From assembly GCF_030412015.1 (NCBI RefSeq), contig NZ_JASNRD010000002.1, forward strand, positions 245,030-309,029: DNA of 64,000 nucleotides. Reading direction: 5' to 3'. The DNA comes from Massilia sp. YIM B02763. GTDB taxonomy: Bacteria > Pseudomonadota > Gammaproteobacteria > Burkholderiales > Burkholderiaceae_D. The notes beneath the pieces were generated by a model. It worked only from the letters and a program-made list of their open reading frames with translations, made no database searches and was not told where the DNA came from. The position numbers and the translations under genes are program-made. Numbering within the stretch: the first letter of the stretch is position 1; the number at the start of each line of letters is the position of its first letter. Below, in pieces: positions 1 through 8,676 of this stretch.

Positions 1-467
1 ACGATGGCGGCGTCCAGGCGTCCGCCCGCCACCCAGTCCAGCAGCGTGCTGGTATAGCCGTCGGCGACGGATACGTCCACGTCCGGATGGCGGCTGGAGA
101 ATTCGCTGAGGACGTCGACCAGCACGCCCTCGGTGACCGAGGCGACGAGGCCGATATTGACGTGGCCGCGGATGGCGCCGTCGCTGCTCTGCAGCTGGGC
201 GTAGGCGTTGGAGAAGTCGCGCATGATGGGCAGGAACAGGCGGTACATCTGGCGCCCCGCCGCGGTGGGCACCATGCCCTGCTTGCTGCGTTCGAACAGC
301 TGCTGGCCGACCTGCTCTTCGAGCTTGCCGATCTGCATGCTCAGGGCCGGCTGCACGATGTTCAGGCGGTGCGCGGCCCGGGTGACGGTGCCTTCTTCGT
401 ACAGCGCGATGAAGTAGTTAACTTGGCGAAACTCAAGCTGGCGAAATTCTTGCTGGCGAAATTCCAT
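1..467 (-). CDS. LysR-family transcriptional regulator, 3' end outside the window
   Basis: DNA-binding regulator of the LysR family. About 155 N-terminal residues are present. They hold a winged helix-turn-helix (VTRAAHRLNIVQPALSMQI, about residues 29-47) and the start of the substrate-binding domain (GHVNIGLVASVTEG). The rest runs off the left edge, so neither ligand nor target can be inferred. The only ATG in frame is at 467. It places three tandem copies of EFRQ in front of the usual N-terminus (MEFRQQEFRQLEFRQVNYF), because the 15-nt codon block is repeated at 420-464. It lies 55 nt downstream of a chemoreceptor gene on the same strand, with no sign of a functional link. Confidence 0.85.
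   Translation of the reverse strand, partial: MEFRQQEFRQLEFRQVNYFIALYEEGTVTRAAHRLNIVQPALSMQIGKLEEQVGQQLFERSKQGMVPTAAGRQMYRLFLPIMRDFSNAYAQLQSSDGAIRGHVNIGLVASVTEGVLVDVLSEFSSRHPDVDVSVADGYTSTLLDWVAGGRLDAAI
420..464 (-). repeat. 15-bp tandem repeat x3 at the start of the LysR gene
   Basis: On the minus strand the unit GAATTTCGCCAGCAA occurs three times with drift in the last copies (ends CAA, CTT, GTT). It encodes EFRQ plus one variable residue. The length of 15 bp keeps the frame, so the copies lengthen the N-terminus rather than break it. Confidence 0.85.
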
Positions 468-522
468 GGAAGCGGCCGACGGACCCAAAAGTCCATCTTA
501 CCGCATCCACGGGGTGCCGCGG

Positions 523-2148
523 TCAGCCGCGGCCCGCCAGCGCGATCGCGCCGGAGGGACGGCGCACGCCGGCCGGCGCCGCCGGGGCCACGGCCGCGCC
601 GGACTGCTTCTTGAGGTGGAAGATGCCGACGGTGCGCGCCAGGCTTTCCGCTTCCTCGCGCAGCGCCTGGGCGGCGGCCGACGCCTCTTCGACCAGCGCC
701 GCGTTCTGCTGGGTGGCCTGGTCCATCTGGGTGATGGCCTGGTTCACCTGCTCGATGCCGGCCGTCTGCTCCTGGCTGGCATTCATGATCTCGGTCATGA
801 TCGCCGTCACGCGGCTGACGCTCTGGACGATCTCGCTCATCGTCGCGCCGGCCTGGTCGACCAGTTCCGAACCATGGTTCACCTTGTCGACGGAATCGTC
901 GATCAGGGTCTTGATTTCCTTGGCGGCGGCGGCCGAGCGCTGCGCCAGGTGGCGCACCTCGCCGGCCACGACGGCGAAGCCGCGGCCCTGCTCGCCCGCC
1001 CTTGCCGCTTCCACGGCCGCGTTCAACGCCAGGATATTGGTCTGGAAGGCGATGCTGTCGATGACGTTGATGATGTCGGCGATGCGCGTGGCCGAGCTGT
1101 TGATCTCGCCCATCGTCGAGACGACTTCCGTCATCACGCTGCCGCCCTTCTCGGCCACGCTCGACGCCGACACGGCCAGGGTGTTCGCCTGGCGCGCATT
1201 GTCGGCGTTCTGCTTGACGGTCGACGTCAGTTCTTCCATCGACGACGCGGTCTGCTCCAGCGCCGCCGCCTGCTGCTCGGTACGGCCCGACAGATCGAGG
1301 TTGCCGGCCGCGATCTGGCTGGCGGTGGTGGCGATGGTGTCGGTGCCGCTGCGCACGCGGCCGACGATGCCGGCCAGGCCCGCGTTCATCTCGTCCAGCG
1401 AGCGCATCAGGCGGCCCGTCTCGTCGTTGGCGCCGACCGAGATGTCCAGCGTCAGGTCGCCCGATGCCACGGCGCCGGCCACGCGCACGGCCTCGTCCAG
1501 CGGACGCACGATGCCGCGGATCAGCATGACGCCGACGAAGCCGGCCAGCGCCAGGCCCAGCGCCATGCCGGTCAGGCACACGGCGCGCACCAGCTCGTAG
1601 GTCGATTGCGATTCCTTGCGCGCTTCGTCGGCCTGCCCCAGCTGGACCTGGATCAAGTCGTCGATGGCGTCGCGGGCGGGCGTGAACAGCGTGTTCATCG
1701 CGCCATGCACGATCGCCGTGGCGGCGGCCGTATCGCCGGCGCGCAGCGCGGCCAGGGCCGGCTGCTGGGCCTCGGCGACGAATTTCTCGCGCGCCTTGGC
1801 GAACACGGCGCCTTCCTCGCGTTCGTGGTCCGTCATCTCGGTGGCCGTATAGGCCTTCCACAGCTGGTCGATGTCGCCGTTGTTGCGCTCCACTTCGGCG
1901 AGCAGTTCCTTGACCTGCTCGGGCTGGGCAGTCACCGCCCTGGCGATGTCGATCCGGTTGAGGTCCAGCTTGCGCACGATCTGGTCCAGCTGGCCGAGGC
2001 AGACGATGCTGTTGGCGTACAAGGACTGCAGACGGTCGTTCGCGTGGTTGAGGTTGATCAAGCCGATGGCGGCGCCGACGATCAGTTCCACGCCCAGCAG
2101 CGCGATGACGAAAATAAGACGAGCTTTGATACTGATATTTTTAATCAT
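523..2148 (-). CDS. Methyl-accepting chemotaxis protein (4HB-HAMP-MCP)
   Basis: Transmembrane chemoreceptor of 541 aa. TM1 covers about residues 8-32 and is followed by a four-helix-bundle periplasmic sensor region. TM2 is near 190-212 ([19 protein letters not shown]), then comes HAMP and the cytoplasmic signalling domain with the conserved hairpin ([20 protein letters not shown]). It should couple to CheW/CheA; the ligand is unknown. The C-terminus lacks the NWETF-type pentapeptide that tethers CheR. I chose ATG 2148 ([11 protein letters not shown]) because it places TM1 normally. An upstream ATG at 2214 would add 22 unlikely residues. No che genes are adjacent. Confidence 0.93.
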   Translation of the reverse strand: MIKNISIKARLIFVIALLGVELIVGAAIGLINLNHANDRLQSLYANSIVCLGQLDQIVRKLDLNRIDIARAVTAQPEQVKELLAEVERNNGDIDQLWKAYTATEMTDHEREEGAVFAKAREKFVAEAQQPALAALRAGDTAAATAIVHGAMNTLFTPARDAIDDLIQVQLGQADEARKESQSTYELVRAVCLTGMALGLALAGFVGVMLIRGIVRPLDEAVRVAGAVASGDLTLDISVGANDETGRLMRSLDEMNAGLAGIVGRVRSGTDTIATTASQIAAGNLDLSGRTEQQAAALEQTASSMEELTSTVKQNADNARQANTLAVSASSVAEKGGSVMTEVVSTMGEINSSATRIADIINVIDSIAFQTNILALNAAVEAARAGEQGRGFAVVAGEVRHLAQRSAAAAKEIKTLIDDSVDKVNHGSELVDQAGATMSEIVQSVSRVTAIMTEIMNASQEQTAGIEQVNQAITQMDQATQQNAALVEEASAAAQALREEAESLARTVGIFHLKKQSGAAVAPAAPAGVRRPSGAIALAGRG

Positions 2149-2329
2149 GACAACGTTTAGCCTGAAACCGACGGGAAACTTGCAGTATAGAAACCATACG
2201 CCCATCCGGGGCATAGTTCACAAAAAAATAGTCGGATGTGACAGTTGCGCGTAGCCGCGCAGCAACAACGGGCGGCTTGCAGGCTGGTGCAGGAAGCGCT
2301 TGCCGTCCCGCTGCCGGGACGGCTGAAGG

Positions 2330-4699
2330 TTATTCCAGTTCCTTGCGCTGGCGCGCAATGACTTCCGCCAGGCGGGTGACGGCCTGGGCCTTGGACGGCT
2401 GCTGCGAGAAGCGATCCAGCACCTGGCGCGCCAGGTCTTCCGACTCGGCGCGGTACTTGGCTTCGGCCTGGCGCGTGTCGATCTGCTCGCGCAGCGCGGC
2501 CAGCTCCGCCACCTGCTCTTCCTGGCGTGCCGATTCCAGCTCGATCAGGCGGCGCCGCGCCTCGTCCATTTCCTGGGTCGCCTGGGCGCTCTTGCGCTGC
2601 ATCTCGGCGGCCTGCTGGGCGCTTTCGAGCAGCTTGCGCTGGGCGTCGCGCTTCTCGGCCGCGGCCTGCGCGGCTTCCAGCTCCGCCAGTTCGCGGGCGC
2701 GCGCCAGGCGGGTGCGCTCTTCCTCGGCGGCGGCACGCGCCTCGGCGGCGGCCACGGCGGCCCGCTCGGCGGCCAGCTTGGCGGCCGCGGCCTCGTTGGC
2801 GCGGGTATCGGCCGCCGCCTGCTGGCGCTGCGCGGCCAGTTTCTGCTCCAGCAGCATCAAGACGTCGTGGGCGGCATCGATGGCGACGCGCTCCGCCGCC
2901 AGCAATTCGTCGGCCAGCTGCTGCTGGCGCCGCTCGTGCTCGGCGCGTTCGGCCTGGGCCCTTGCCAGTTCGGCCGCCTTGCCGGCCTGGACCTGGTGCA
3001 TCGCGGCGATCTCCTGCTCATGGGCGGCCTGCTCCTGCGCATGGCGGGTCGCCTCGGCCTGGGCGTCCAGGGCGGCCTGGCGCGCGGCCGCGCCGGCGCG
3101 CTCGGCTTCGAGCTGGGCCGCCAGCTGGGTCGACAGTTGTTCCGCCTGTGCGCGGTCCTCGGCGCTGCGCGCCTCGGCGGCGCGGGCCAGGGCCTGCTCG
3201 GCCTCGATGCGCCCCTGCTGCGCGGCGAGCGCCTCCCGTTCGGCTTGCACGCGCTGCTGCTCCGCCTCCAGCAACTGCTGCGCTTCGCGGGCGCGCTCTT
3301 CGGCCAGGGCCGCGGCCTGCTGCGCCGCCTCGGCCTGGGCGGCCATGGCGGCCTGGGCTTCCTGCTCGGCCGCGTTCTCGGCCGCGCGCGCATCCGCCGC
3401 GGCCTGGGACAGCGCCGCGCGTTCCTCGGCCAGCCGGCGTTCGCGGCGCTGCTCCTCCGCTTCGCGCAGGGCCGCTTCCCGCGCCAGCGCGTCGGCGCTG
3501 GCGCGCAGGCGCGACTGCTCGGCCGCGTCGCGTTCGGCGTCCAGGCGGGCCTGGGCCTGCTGGGCCTCGGCCTCCTCGGCGCCGGCGCGCTCCAGCGCCA
3601 CGTCGCGCAGCTTGCGGTCGGCCTCGATGCGCGCCTCGGTGGCGGCCAGGATGCGCGCTTCTGCCTCGCGCCGGGCCTCGGCGGCGGCGGCGGCCATCTG
3701 CTCCTGGCGTTCGCGGTGCACGGCGGCGTCGCGCAATTCCTTCTCGGTCTGCAGGCGCAAGCGCAGCGACTGGGCGGCGGTGCGCTCGGATTCGGCCTGG
3801 GCCAGCGCGATCTGCTGGCGTTCCTGTTCGATATGGGCCAGGGCGCGCGCCTCTTCCAGCGCGCGCGCCTCGGCGGCCGCACGGGAGAATGCGGATTCCA
3901 GCGCCACCTGGTCGGCACGCTCGCGCTGCAGCGCCAGCTCGAGCGCCTCGGCTTCGGCCTGGGCCAGCTTCTCGGCGGTCTGGCGCGCGGCCTTCTCGGC
4001 CCGTTCGCGCTCGCGCGCCAGGATCGCCACGCGGGCGTCGGCGCTGGCGCTGTGCTGCACCTCCTCGCGCGCCGCATGCACGGCGGCGACGCGTTCGGCC
4101 GCCTGCAGGCGCGCCTGCTCCGACTGCTGCGCCAGCTCGTCCGCTTCGCGCTGGGCACGCTCGGCGATCTCGGCATCGATGCGGGCCTGTTCCGCGGCGC
4201 GTTTCCTCGCCTCGACCTCGGCGCGGGCCCTGGCCTCGGCCGCCAGCCGGATCTGGGTGTCGGCCTCGACGCGGGCGCGCAGCTCGGCGGTTTCCTGGCG
4301 GATGGCCTCGAGACGCTCGGCCGCGGCCTTGGCGGCGGCGCGCAGGGTCTCGATGCGGTCGCGGTTGGCCTCGATCGCTTCTTCCGACGCCTGGGTATTC
4401 GCCAGCGCGGCAGCCGCCGCCTGCGCGTCGATCGCGGCCCTTTCCTCGGCCAGGCTGCGCGCCCTTGCCTCGGCGTGGGCGCGGTTCTCGGCCGCCATCG
4501 CCGCCTTGGCTTCCGCCTCCACCCGCGCGATGCCTTCCTTGATCGCCCGGTGCTCCAGCTGTTCGCGCTGCGGCTCAGGTGCCGATGCGGATGCCGGCGC
4601 CGCGTGTTCCTGGGCGGCGGGCATCATGTCGATCGTGAAATCGGCGTCGTCGGCGCGGTCGGGCGAAGCGGGTTGGTCGGGCTGGTGCTGGTCGGTCAT
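2330..4699 (-). CDS. Long Ala/Glu/Arg-rich coiled-coil protein of unknown function
   Basis: Predicted 789-aa protein. The first 50 residues are acidic and disordered (MTDQHQPDQPASPDRADDAD). The next roughly 680 are almost entirely A, E, R, Q and L in heptad-like order, with EEERTRLARARELAEL as a typical stretch. The C-terminus is more ordered (QVLDRFSQQPSKAQAVTRL). No signal peptide, membrane segment or catalytic motif is visible. Composition resembles TolA-type or cytoskeletal spacer domains, but coiled coils are too generic to assign homology. A longer open frame on the opposite strand is Ser/Arg/Ala-rich and looks like a GC-bias shadow. Start is ATG 4699. I do not recognise the family. Confidence 0.7.
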   Translation of the reverse strand: MTDQHQPDQPASPDRADDADFTIDMMPAAQEHAAPASASAPEPQREQLEHRAIKEGIARVEAEAKAAMAAENRAHAEARARSLAEERAAIDAQAAAAALANTQASEEAIEANRDRIETLRAAAKAAAERLEAIRQETAELRARVEADTQIRLAAEARARAEVEARKRAAEQARIDAEIAERAQREADELAQQSEQARLQAAERVAAVHAAREEVQHSASADARVAILARERERAEKAARQTAEKLAQAEAEALELALQRERADQVALESAFSRAAAEARALEEARALAHIEQERQQIALAQAESERTAAQSLRLRLQTEKELRDAAVHRERQEQMAAAAAEARREAEARILAATEARIEADRKLRDVALERAGAEEAEAQQAQARLDAERDAAEQSRLRASADALAREAALREAEEQRRERRLAEERAALSQAAADARAAENAAEQEAQAAMAAQAEAAQQAAALAEERAREAQQLLEAEQQRVQAEREALAAQQGRIEAEQALARAAEARSAEDRAQAEQLSTQLAAQLEAERAGAAARQAALDAQAEATRHAQEQAAHEQEIAAMHQVQAGKAAELARAQAERAEHERRQQQLADELLAAERVAIDAAHDVLMLLEQKLAAQRQQAAADTRANEAAAAKLAAERAAVAAAEARAAAEEERTRLARARELAELEAAQAAAEKRDAQRKLLESAQQAAEMQRKSAQATQEMDEARRRLIELESARQEEQVAELAALREQIDTRQAEAKYRAESEDLARQVLDRFSQQPSKAQAVTRLAEVIARQRKELE

Positions 4700-4714
4700 G
4701 GCGGCAGTCTCGCG

Positions 4715-4759
4715 AGTTGTCGAGGCGTGAGTTGTCGAGGCGTAAGTTGTCTAGGCGTC
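4715..4759. repeat. 15-bp tandem repeat x3 upstream of the coiled-coil gene
   Basis: Three consecutive copies of AGTTGTCGAGGCGTG occur. The second copy ends in A, and the third has CTAGG in place of CGAGG. They lie 16-60 nt upstream of the coiled-coil start codon, so they would sit in its promoter or 5' leader. Confidence 0.85.
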
Positions 4760-4869
4760 AATGCAGCCTCGCGTCCATTATGACGCAAGCGCGGCCCGCT
4801 TGTCGCGTCGAGCTGGGGTGCAAACGCCGTTCTGTTCACCGCATATTGACGCACCGCGTGGCGCCGCCG

Positions 4870-5889
4870 TCACACCGGCCACAGCGGCGGCTCGTCCATC
4901 AGGGCTACCTGCTCGCGCAGTTCCAGGATGCGGTCCTGCCAGTAGCGCTGGGTATTAAACCAGGGAAAGGCCGCCGGGAATGCCGGATCGTCCCAGCGCA
5001 TCGCCAGCCAGCAGGAATAATGCACGAGGCGCAGCGTGCGCAAGGCCTCGACCAGGTACAGCTGGCGCGGATCGAAGTCGCAGAAATCCTCGTAGCCGGC
5101 CAGCACGTCGCCCAGCTGGCGCACCATGTCCTGGCGCTCGCCCGACAGCAGCATCCACAGGTCCTGGATGGCGGGGCCCATGCGGCTGTCGTCGAAGTCG
5201 ACGAAGTGCGGCCCATCCGCCGTCCATAGCACGTTGCCGGCGTGGCAGTCGCCGTGCAGGCGCAGCTGCGGCAGGCTGCCGGCGCGCTCGTAGCAGCGCG
5301 CCACGCCGTCCAGCGCCTGGTCGAGCACGCTCGTGTAGGCGGCCAGCAATTCCGGCGGAATAAAGCCGTGGCCCAGCAGCCAGTCGCGCGGCGCGCGCCC
5401 GAAGGTGTCGATGTCGAGGCTGGGGCGCTGCGCGAACGGCCGCGCGGCGCCCACCGCGTGGATGCGGCCGATGAAGCGGCCGATCCATTCGAGGGTCCGC
5501 GGGTCCGACAGCTCGGGCGCCCGTCCGCCGCGGCTGGGGAAGACGGCAAAGCGGAAGCCCGCGTGTTCGTGCAGGGTGCGGCCGCGCAGTTCCATGGCCG
5601 GCACGGCCGGCACTTCCTGCGCCGCCAGCTCGGCGACGAAGGCGTGTTCCTCGAGGATGGCGACGTCGCTCCAGCGCTGCGGGCGGTAGAACTTGACCAC
5701 CACGGGCGGCCCCTCCTCGCAGCCGGCGCGGTAGACGCGGTTCTCGTAGCTGTTCAGCGCCAGCAGGCGGCCGTCGCCGTACAGGCCCACGCTGTCGAGG
5801 GCATCGAGGACCATCGCGGGATCGAGACGGGAGAATGGATGGACTGCCGGGTGGGCGGCGGCGTCCTGCTGGTCGTGCTGGATATTCAT
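4870..5889 (-). CDS. srkA: Stress response kinase A (YihE/RdoA family)
   Basis: Cytoplasmic Ser/Thr protein kinase of the aminoglycoside-phosphotransferase fold, 339 aa, close to the roughly 330 aa of E. coli SrkA. Visible features are the ATP-binding lysine region (VVVKFYRP, K66), the catalytic loop HGDCHAGNVLW (212-222) and the metal-binding motif VDFDDSRMGP (230-239). In enterobacteria SrkA protects against stress-induced death downstream of Cpx, and that role is assumed here. It is divergent from the YgfB-like gene at 6003. The start ATG 5889 gives a short poorly conserved leader before the kinase fold. Confidence 0.92.
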   Translation of the reverse strand: MNIQHDQQDAAAHPAVHPFSRLDPAMVLDALDSVGLYGDGRLLALNSYENRVYRAGCEEGPPVVVKFYRPQRWSDVAILEEHAFVAELAAQEVPAVPAMELRGRTLHEHAGFRFAVFPSRGGRAPELSDPRTLEWIGRFIGRIHAVGAARPFAQRPSLDIDTFGRAPRDWLLGHGFIPPELLAAYTSVLDQALDGVARCYERAGSLPQLRLHGDCHAGNVLWTADGPHFVDFDDSRMGPAIQDLWMLLSGERQDMVRQLGDVLAGYEDFCDFDPRQLYLVEALRTLRLVHYSCWLAMRWDDPAFPAAFPWFNTQRYWQDRILELREQVALMDEPPLWPV

Positions 5890-6002
5890 GCCGCCATTGT
5901 AAGGCGGCCGGCGGACGGGCGTGGCCCCGGCGCGCCTTTTTTTCGCCCGGCGGGAGGCGCAGGCGTTACACTGGCACCTTCATGTGAAGGAACCACGTAA
6001 CA

Positions 6003-6692
6003 ATGCAACTCGAGCAACCCCTCTCCGAAAAAGAATTCGACGACCTCGACGGCTTCCTGCTGTCCGAACGCTGCCCCGAAGGCGCGATGACGCTGGACAC
6101 GCTGCACGGCTACCTGACGGCCATCGCGATCGGCCCGCAGACCATCATGCCGGCCGAGTGGCTGCCGCGCGTGTGGGGCGAAGAAGGCGCCGTGCCGAAC
6201 TGGAAGAACCCGAAGGAAGAGCAGCGCATCGTCAACCTGATCATGCGCTTCATGAACGAAGTGCTGATCACCTTCGAGGTCGCGCCGAAGGAATTCGAGC
6301 CCCTGTACGTCGAGCACGAGGTCGACGGCGAGACGCTGATCGATGCCGAAGCCTGGTGCTGGGGCTTCTGGGAAGGCATGGAACTGCGCCCCGGTTCCTG
6401 GGACGAGATCTGGGAGTCCGAAGCGGGCCCGCTGATGCGCCCCCTGTACCTGCTGGGCGCCGACGAGATCGACGAAAGCGAACTGGCCGAGGTCGAGGAC
6501 CCGCGCAAGGCGCACAAGCTGGCGCTCGACATCGAGGCCAACCTGCCGGCCATCCACCGCTTCTGGCTGCCGCGCCGCAAGGGCGCCGTCGAGACGGTGC
6601 GCAACGAGGCGCCGAAGGTCGGCCGCAACGACGACTGCCCTTGCGGCAGCGGCAAGAAGTTCAAGAAGTGCTGCGGGGCGGAGCAGGCCTGA
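6003..6692 (+). CDS. YgfB/YecA (UPF0149) family protein with C-terminal SEC-C zinc motif
   Basis: 229-aa soluble protein. Residues 1-190 match the UPF0149 YecA/YgfB helical family ([20 protein letters not shown] near the start). The C-terminus ends in a SEC-C motif ([19 protein letters not shown]), a zinc-binding module found at the end of SecA and in many unrelated proteins. The biochemical role of the family is not established. A weak ribosome site (AAGGAAC) precedes ATG 6003. It is followed by a palindromic repeat element rather than an obvious terminator. Confidence 0.88.
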   Translation: MQLEQPLSEKEFDDLDGFLLSERCPEGAMTLDTLHGYLTAIAIGPQTIMPAEWLPRVWGEEGAVPNWKNPKEEQRIVNLIMRFMNEVLITFEVAPKEFEPLYVEHEVDGETLIDAEAWCWGFWEGMELRPGSWDEIWESEAGPLMRPLYLLGADEIDESELAEVEDPRKAHKLALDIEANLPAIHRFWLPRRKGAVETVRNEAPKVGRNDDCPCGSGKKFKKCCGAEQA

Positions 6693-6710
6693 TTCTCACT
6701 CGGACATGTG

Positions 6711-6914
6711 AATTCGGGGTCAGAGCACATTTTTTCCTGAATTCGGGGTCAGAGCACATTTTCGATAAATTGCTCTGACAGCAAACTCCTCGGCGTCGTG
6801 AACGACGTCCGGTAGAAATGCCGTCGGGAGAAGACTAAATTTTCCCGCAAACTATTGAGAGAAAAAGTGCTCTGACCCCGAATTTTCCCGATATTGTGCT
6901 CTGACCCCGAATTT
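6711..6914. repeat. Inverted doublet repeat element (GGGGTCAGAGCACATTT)
   Basis: Two direct copies of a unit containing GGGGTCAGAGCACATTT start at 6711 and 6740. Two reverse-complement copies start at 6867 and 6896. Both doublets have the same 29-nt period and enclose about 100 nt of unrelated sequence. The last copy abuts the stop codon of the HPP-CBS gene. The symmetry resembles a REP/BIME or MITE-type non-autonomous element. No transposase is nearby. Confidence 0.85.
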
Positions 6915-8089
6915 CAGGCCGCCTGCGTCAGCCGGCTTTCCACCAGCGCCGCCAGCAGGTCGGACTGGCCCACGATCCCCACGAACTTCCCCTCCCCGTC
7001 CACCACCGGCACATGGTGCAAGCCCTCGTTGCTCATCAGCGGCACCAGGTGCGCGATGGTGTCGTCGGCGCGCACGCTGGCCACGTCCTTGCGCATCACG
7101 TCCGCCACGGCCGCCGGCTGCGGCGCGCGCACGCCCAGCAGGTGGCCCAGCAGCGCGCGCAGGCGTTCGCGCAGCGTCAGGTAGTCGTCCAGGCCGACGT
7201 GGCGCAGGAAGTCGTCCTGGCCGATCATGCCGACCACGCGCCGGTGCTCGTCCAGCACGGGCAGCGCGCGCAGGCGGTGGCGGCGCAGCTGGCGCCAGGC
7301 GTGCGGCAGGCCCATCGCGGGCCCGACGGTGACGGCATCGACCGACATGATGTCGGCGCAGGTGACGGTGCCGAAGCGGCGCGCGTAGGCGCGCATCTCG
7401 GTCTCGAGCAGGATCGCTTCCAGGTCGTCGCGGCTGACGTCCAGCACCTGGCCGTAACGCGCCAGGGCCGCGTCCAGGTCGGCGCTCGAAAAGCCCAGGC
7501 GCGCCGTCGGCACCGGGTCGCGCGTGGCGTGCACGTTGCGCAGCGCCGACTGCTGGGTGTGCGGATAGCGCCGGCCCGTCAGGTTGTTGAACACCAGTGC
7601 CACCAGCACGATCAGCGCCGAATTCAGGCCCACCGGCAGCAGGGCGAAGGTGAAGCCGGCGGCGTGCACGGCCGGCCCGCCCAGCACGGCCGTCAATGCC
7701 ACCGCGCCGCTGGGCGGGTGCAGGCAGCGCAGCATGAACATCACGAAGATCGCCACGGCGCCCGCCAGCGGCGCGGCCAGCATCGGCTCGTGCACGACGC
7801 GCGCGCAGGCGATGCCGACCAGCGCCGAGATCGTATTGCCGCCGATGACCGACCACGGTTGCGCGAGCGGGCTGGCCGGCACGCAGAACAGCAGCACCGC
7901 CGACGCGCCCATCGGCGCGACCAGGGTCAGCGGCATGCTGCCGGCCCCCGCCATCTCGCTCAGGATGTAGGTGACGAACAGGCCGACCATGGCCCCCGCG
8001 ACGGCGCGCAGCCGTTCGCCGCGCGATGCCGTCGTTGCCTGCGGCACGAAGGACCGCATCCATTCCATTCCCTTGTCCAGTGTCGCCAC
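6914..8089 (-). CDS. HPP-family membrane protein with tandem CBS domains
   Basis: 391-aa inner-membrane protein. Residues about 25-165 form several hydrophobic helices with the HPP-family signature HPPSGAVAL. Two CBS domains follow (ADIMSVDAVTVGPAMGLP, and ADVMRKDVASVRADDTIAHL to the end). CBS pairs usually bind adenine nucleotides and gate the attached domain. Some HPP proteins transport nitrite, but the substrate here is not determined. GTG 8089 is preferred because GGAG sits 8 nt upstream. The ATG at 8071 is badly spaced from any ribosome site. The gene is divergent from marR at 8156 with only 66 nt between, suggesting control by it. Confidence 0.85.
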   Translation of the reverse strand: MATLDKGMEWMRSFVPQATTASRGERLRAVAGAMVGLFVTYILSEMAGAGSMPLTLVAPMGASAVLLFCVPASPLAQPWSVIGGNTISALVGIACARVVHEPMLAAPLAGAVAIFVMFMLRCLHPPSGAVALTAVLGGPAVHAAGFTFALLPVGLNSALIVLVALVFNNLTGRRYPHTQQSALRNVHATRDPVPTARLGFSSADLDAALARYGQVLDVSRDDLEAILLETEMRAYARRFGTVTCADIMSVDAVTVGPAMGLPHAWRQLRRHRLRALPVLDEHRRVVGMIGQDDFLRHVGLDDYLTLRERLRALLGHLLGVRAPQPAAVADVMRKDVASVRADDTIAHLVPLMSNEGLHHVPVVDGEGKFVGIVGQSDLLAALVESRLTQAA

Positions 8090-8111
8090 GGAGGTCTCTC
8101 CAGAAATTACA

Positions 8112-8130
8112 TCACAGTATGATATATTGA
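8112..8130. promoter_or_regulatory. Candidate MarR operator/promoter between the HPP-CBS gene and marR
   Basis: The 66-nt divergent spacer is AT-rich in an otherwise GC-rich region. It contains TCACAGTATGATATATTGA, an imperfect dyad with a -10-like TATGAT. It shares ATATTGA with the dyad upstream of the hydrolase gene at 8607. Inferred from sequence only. Confidence 0.4.
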
Positions 8131-8155
8131 AAGTCCCGACGATGTCAGCCGCTGC

Positions 8156-8578
8156 ATGAAACCGAACCCTGCTCCAGCGCAAGACGCGCTGCAAAAATCC
8201 GACTTTGCCGCCCTGTCCGAATTCCGCTACCAGATGCGGCGCTACGAGCGCTTTTCCGAACGCGCCGTGCAGGCCGAGGGCATCACGCCGCTGCAATACC
8301 TGCTGATGTTGCACATCAAGGGTTTCAAGGACCGCGAATGGGCGACGATCGGGGAGCTGGCCGAGCGCCTGCAGGCGCAGCAGCATGGCGTGGTAGCGCT
8401 GGTCAGCCGCTGCGAGGCGGCCGGCCTGGTCGCGCGCCGCGTCCACGCCGAGGACCGGCGCCGCGTCGAAGTGCACCTGCTGCCGGCCGGCGAAGCGATC
8501 CTGGCGCGCCTGGCCGCCATCCACCGCGCCGAGCTGCGCGCCTTGCAGGGTGTGTTTACGGTGCCACATCTACCCTGA
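8156..8578 (+). CDS. MarR-family transcriptional regulator
   Basis: 140-aa winged-helix regulator. The recognition helix region (ATIGELAERLQAQQHGVVAL, about 62-81) and the wing (RRVHAEDRRRVEVHLL) match the MarR family, whose members typically repress a divergent gene and themselves until a phenolic or oxidising ligand binds. It sits between the divergent HPP-CBS gene and the hydrolase gene 99 nt downstream, so both are candidate targets. No strong ribosome-binding site precedes ATG 8156. Confidence 0.88.
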   Translation: MKPNPAPAQDALQKSDFAALSEFRYQMRRYERFSERAVQAEGITPLQYLLMLHIKGFKDREWATIGELAERLQAQQHGVVALVSRCEAAGLVARRVHAEDRRRVEVHLLPAGEAILARLAAIHRAELRALQGVFTVPHLP

Positions 8579-8606
8579 GATAGGGCTCGACAGCCATAGC
8601 GTTCAA

Positions 8607-8622
8607 TCAATACAGATATTGA
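8607..8622. promoter_or_regulatory. Perfect dyad upstream of the MBL hydrolase gene
   Basis: TCAATACAGATATTGA is a perfect 6-bp inverted repeat with a 4-nt spacer, 55 nt before the hydrolase start. A second imperfect dyad (ATATTGATCATGTACGATAT) overlaps its right half. This is a plausible operator for the adjacent MarR protein. Confidence 0.4.
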
Positions 8623-8676
8623 TCATGTACGATATGAAACTACCTGGCTTCCCCAAGTACTTTCATCGAGGACACT

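Noticed and set aside
466..2160. Plus-strand open frame opposite the chemoreceptor
   Set aside because: The minus strand encodes a clear MCP with HAMP and signalling domain; the plus product is Arg/His-rich with no motif.
2238..4730. Long plus-strand open frame opposite the coiled-coil gene
   Set aside because: Its product is a Ser/Arg/Ala monotony with no domain, as expected from the complement of GCC/GAG/CGC codons. The minus-strand product has ordered ends and a heptad pattern.
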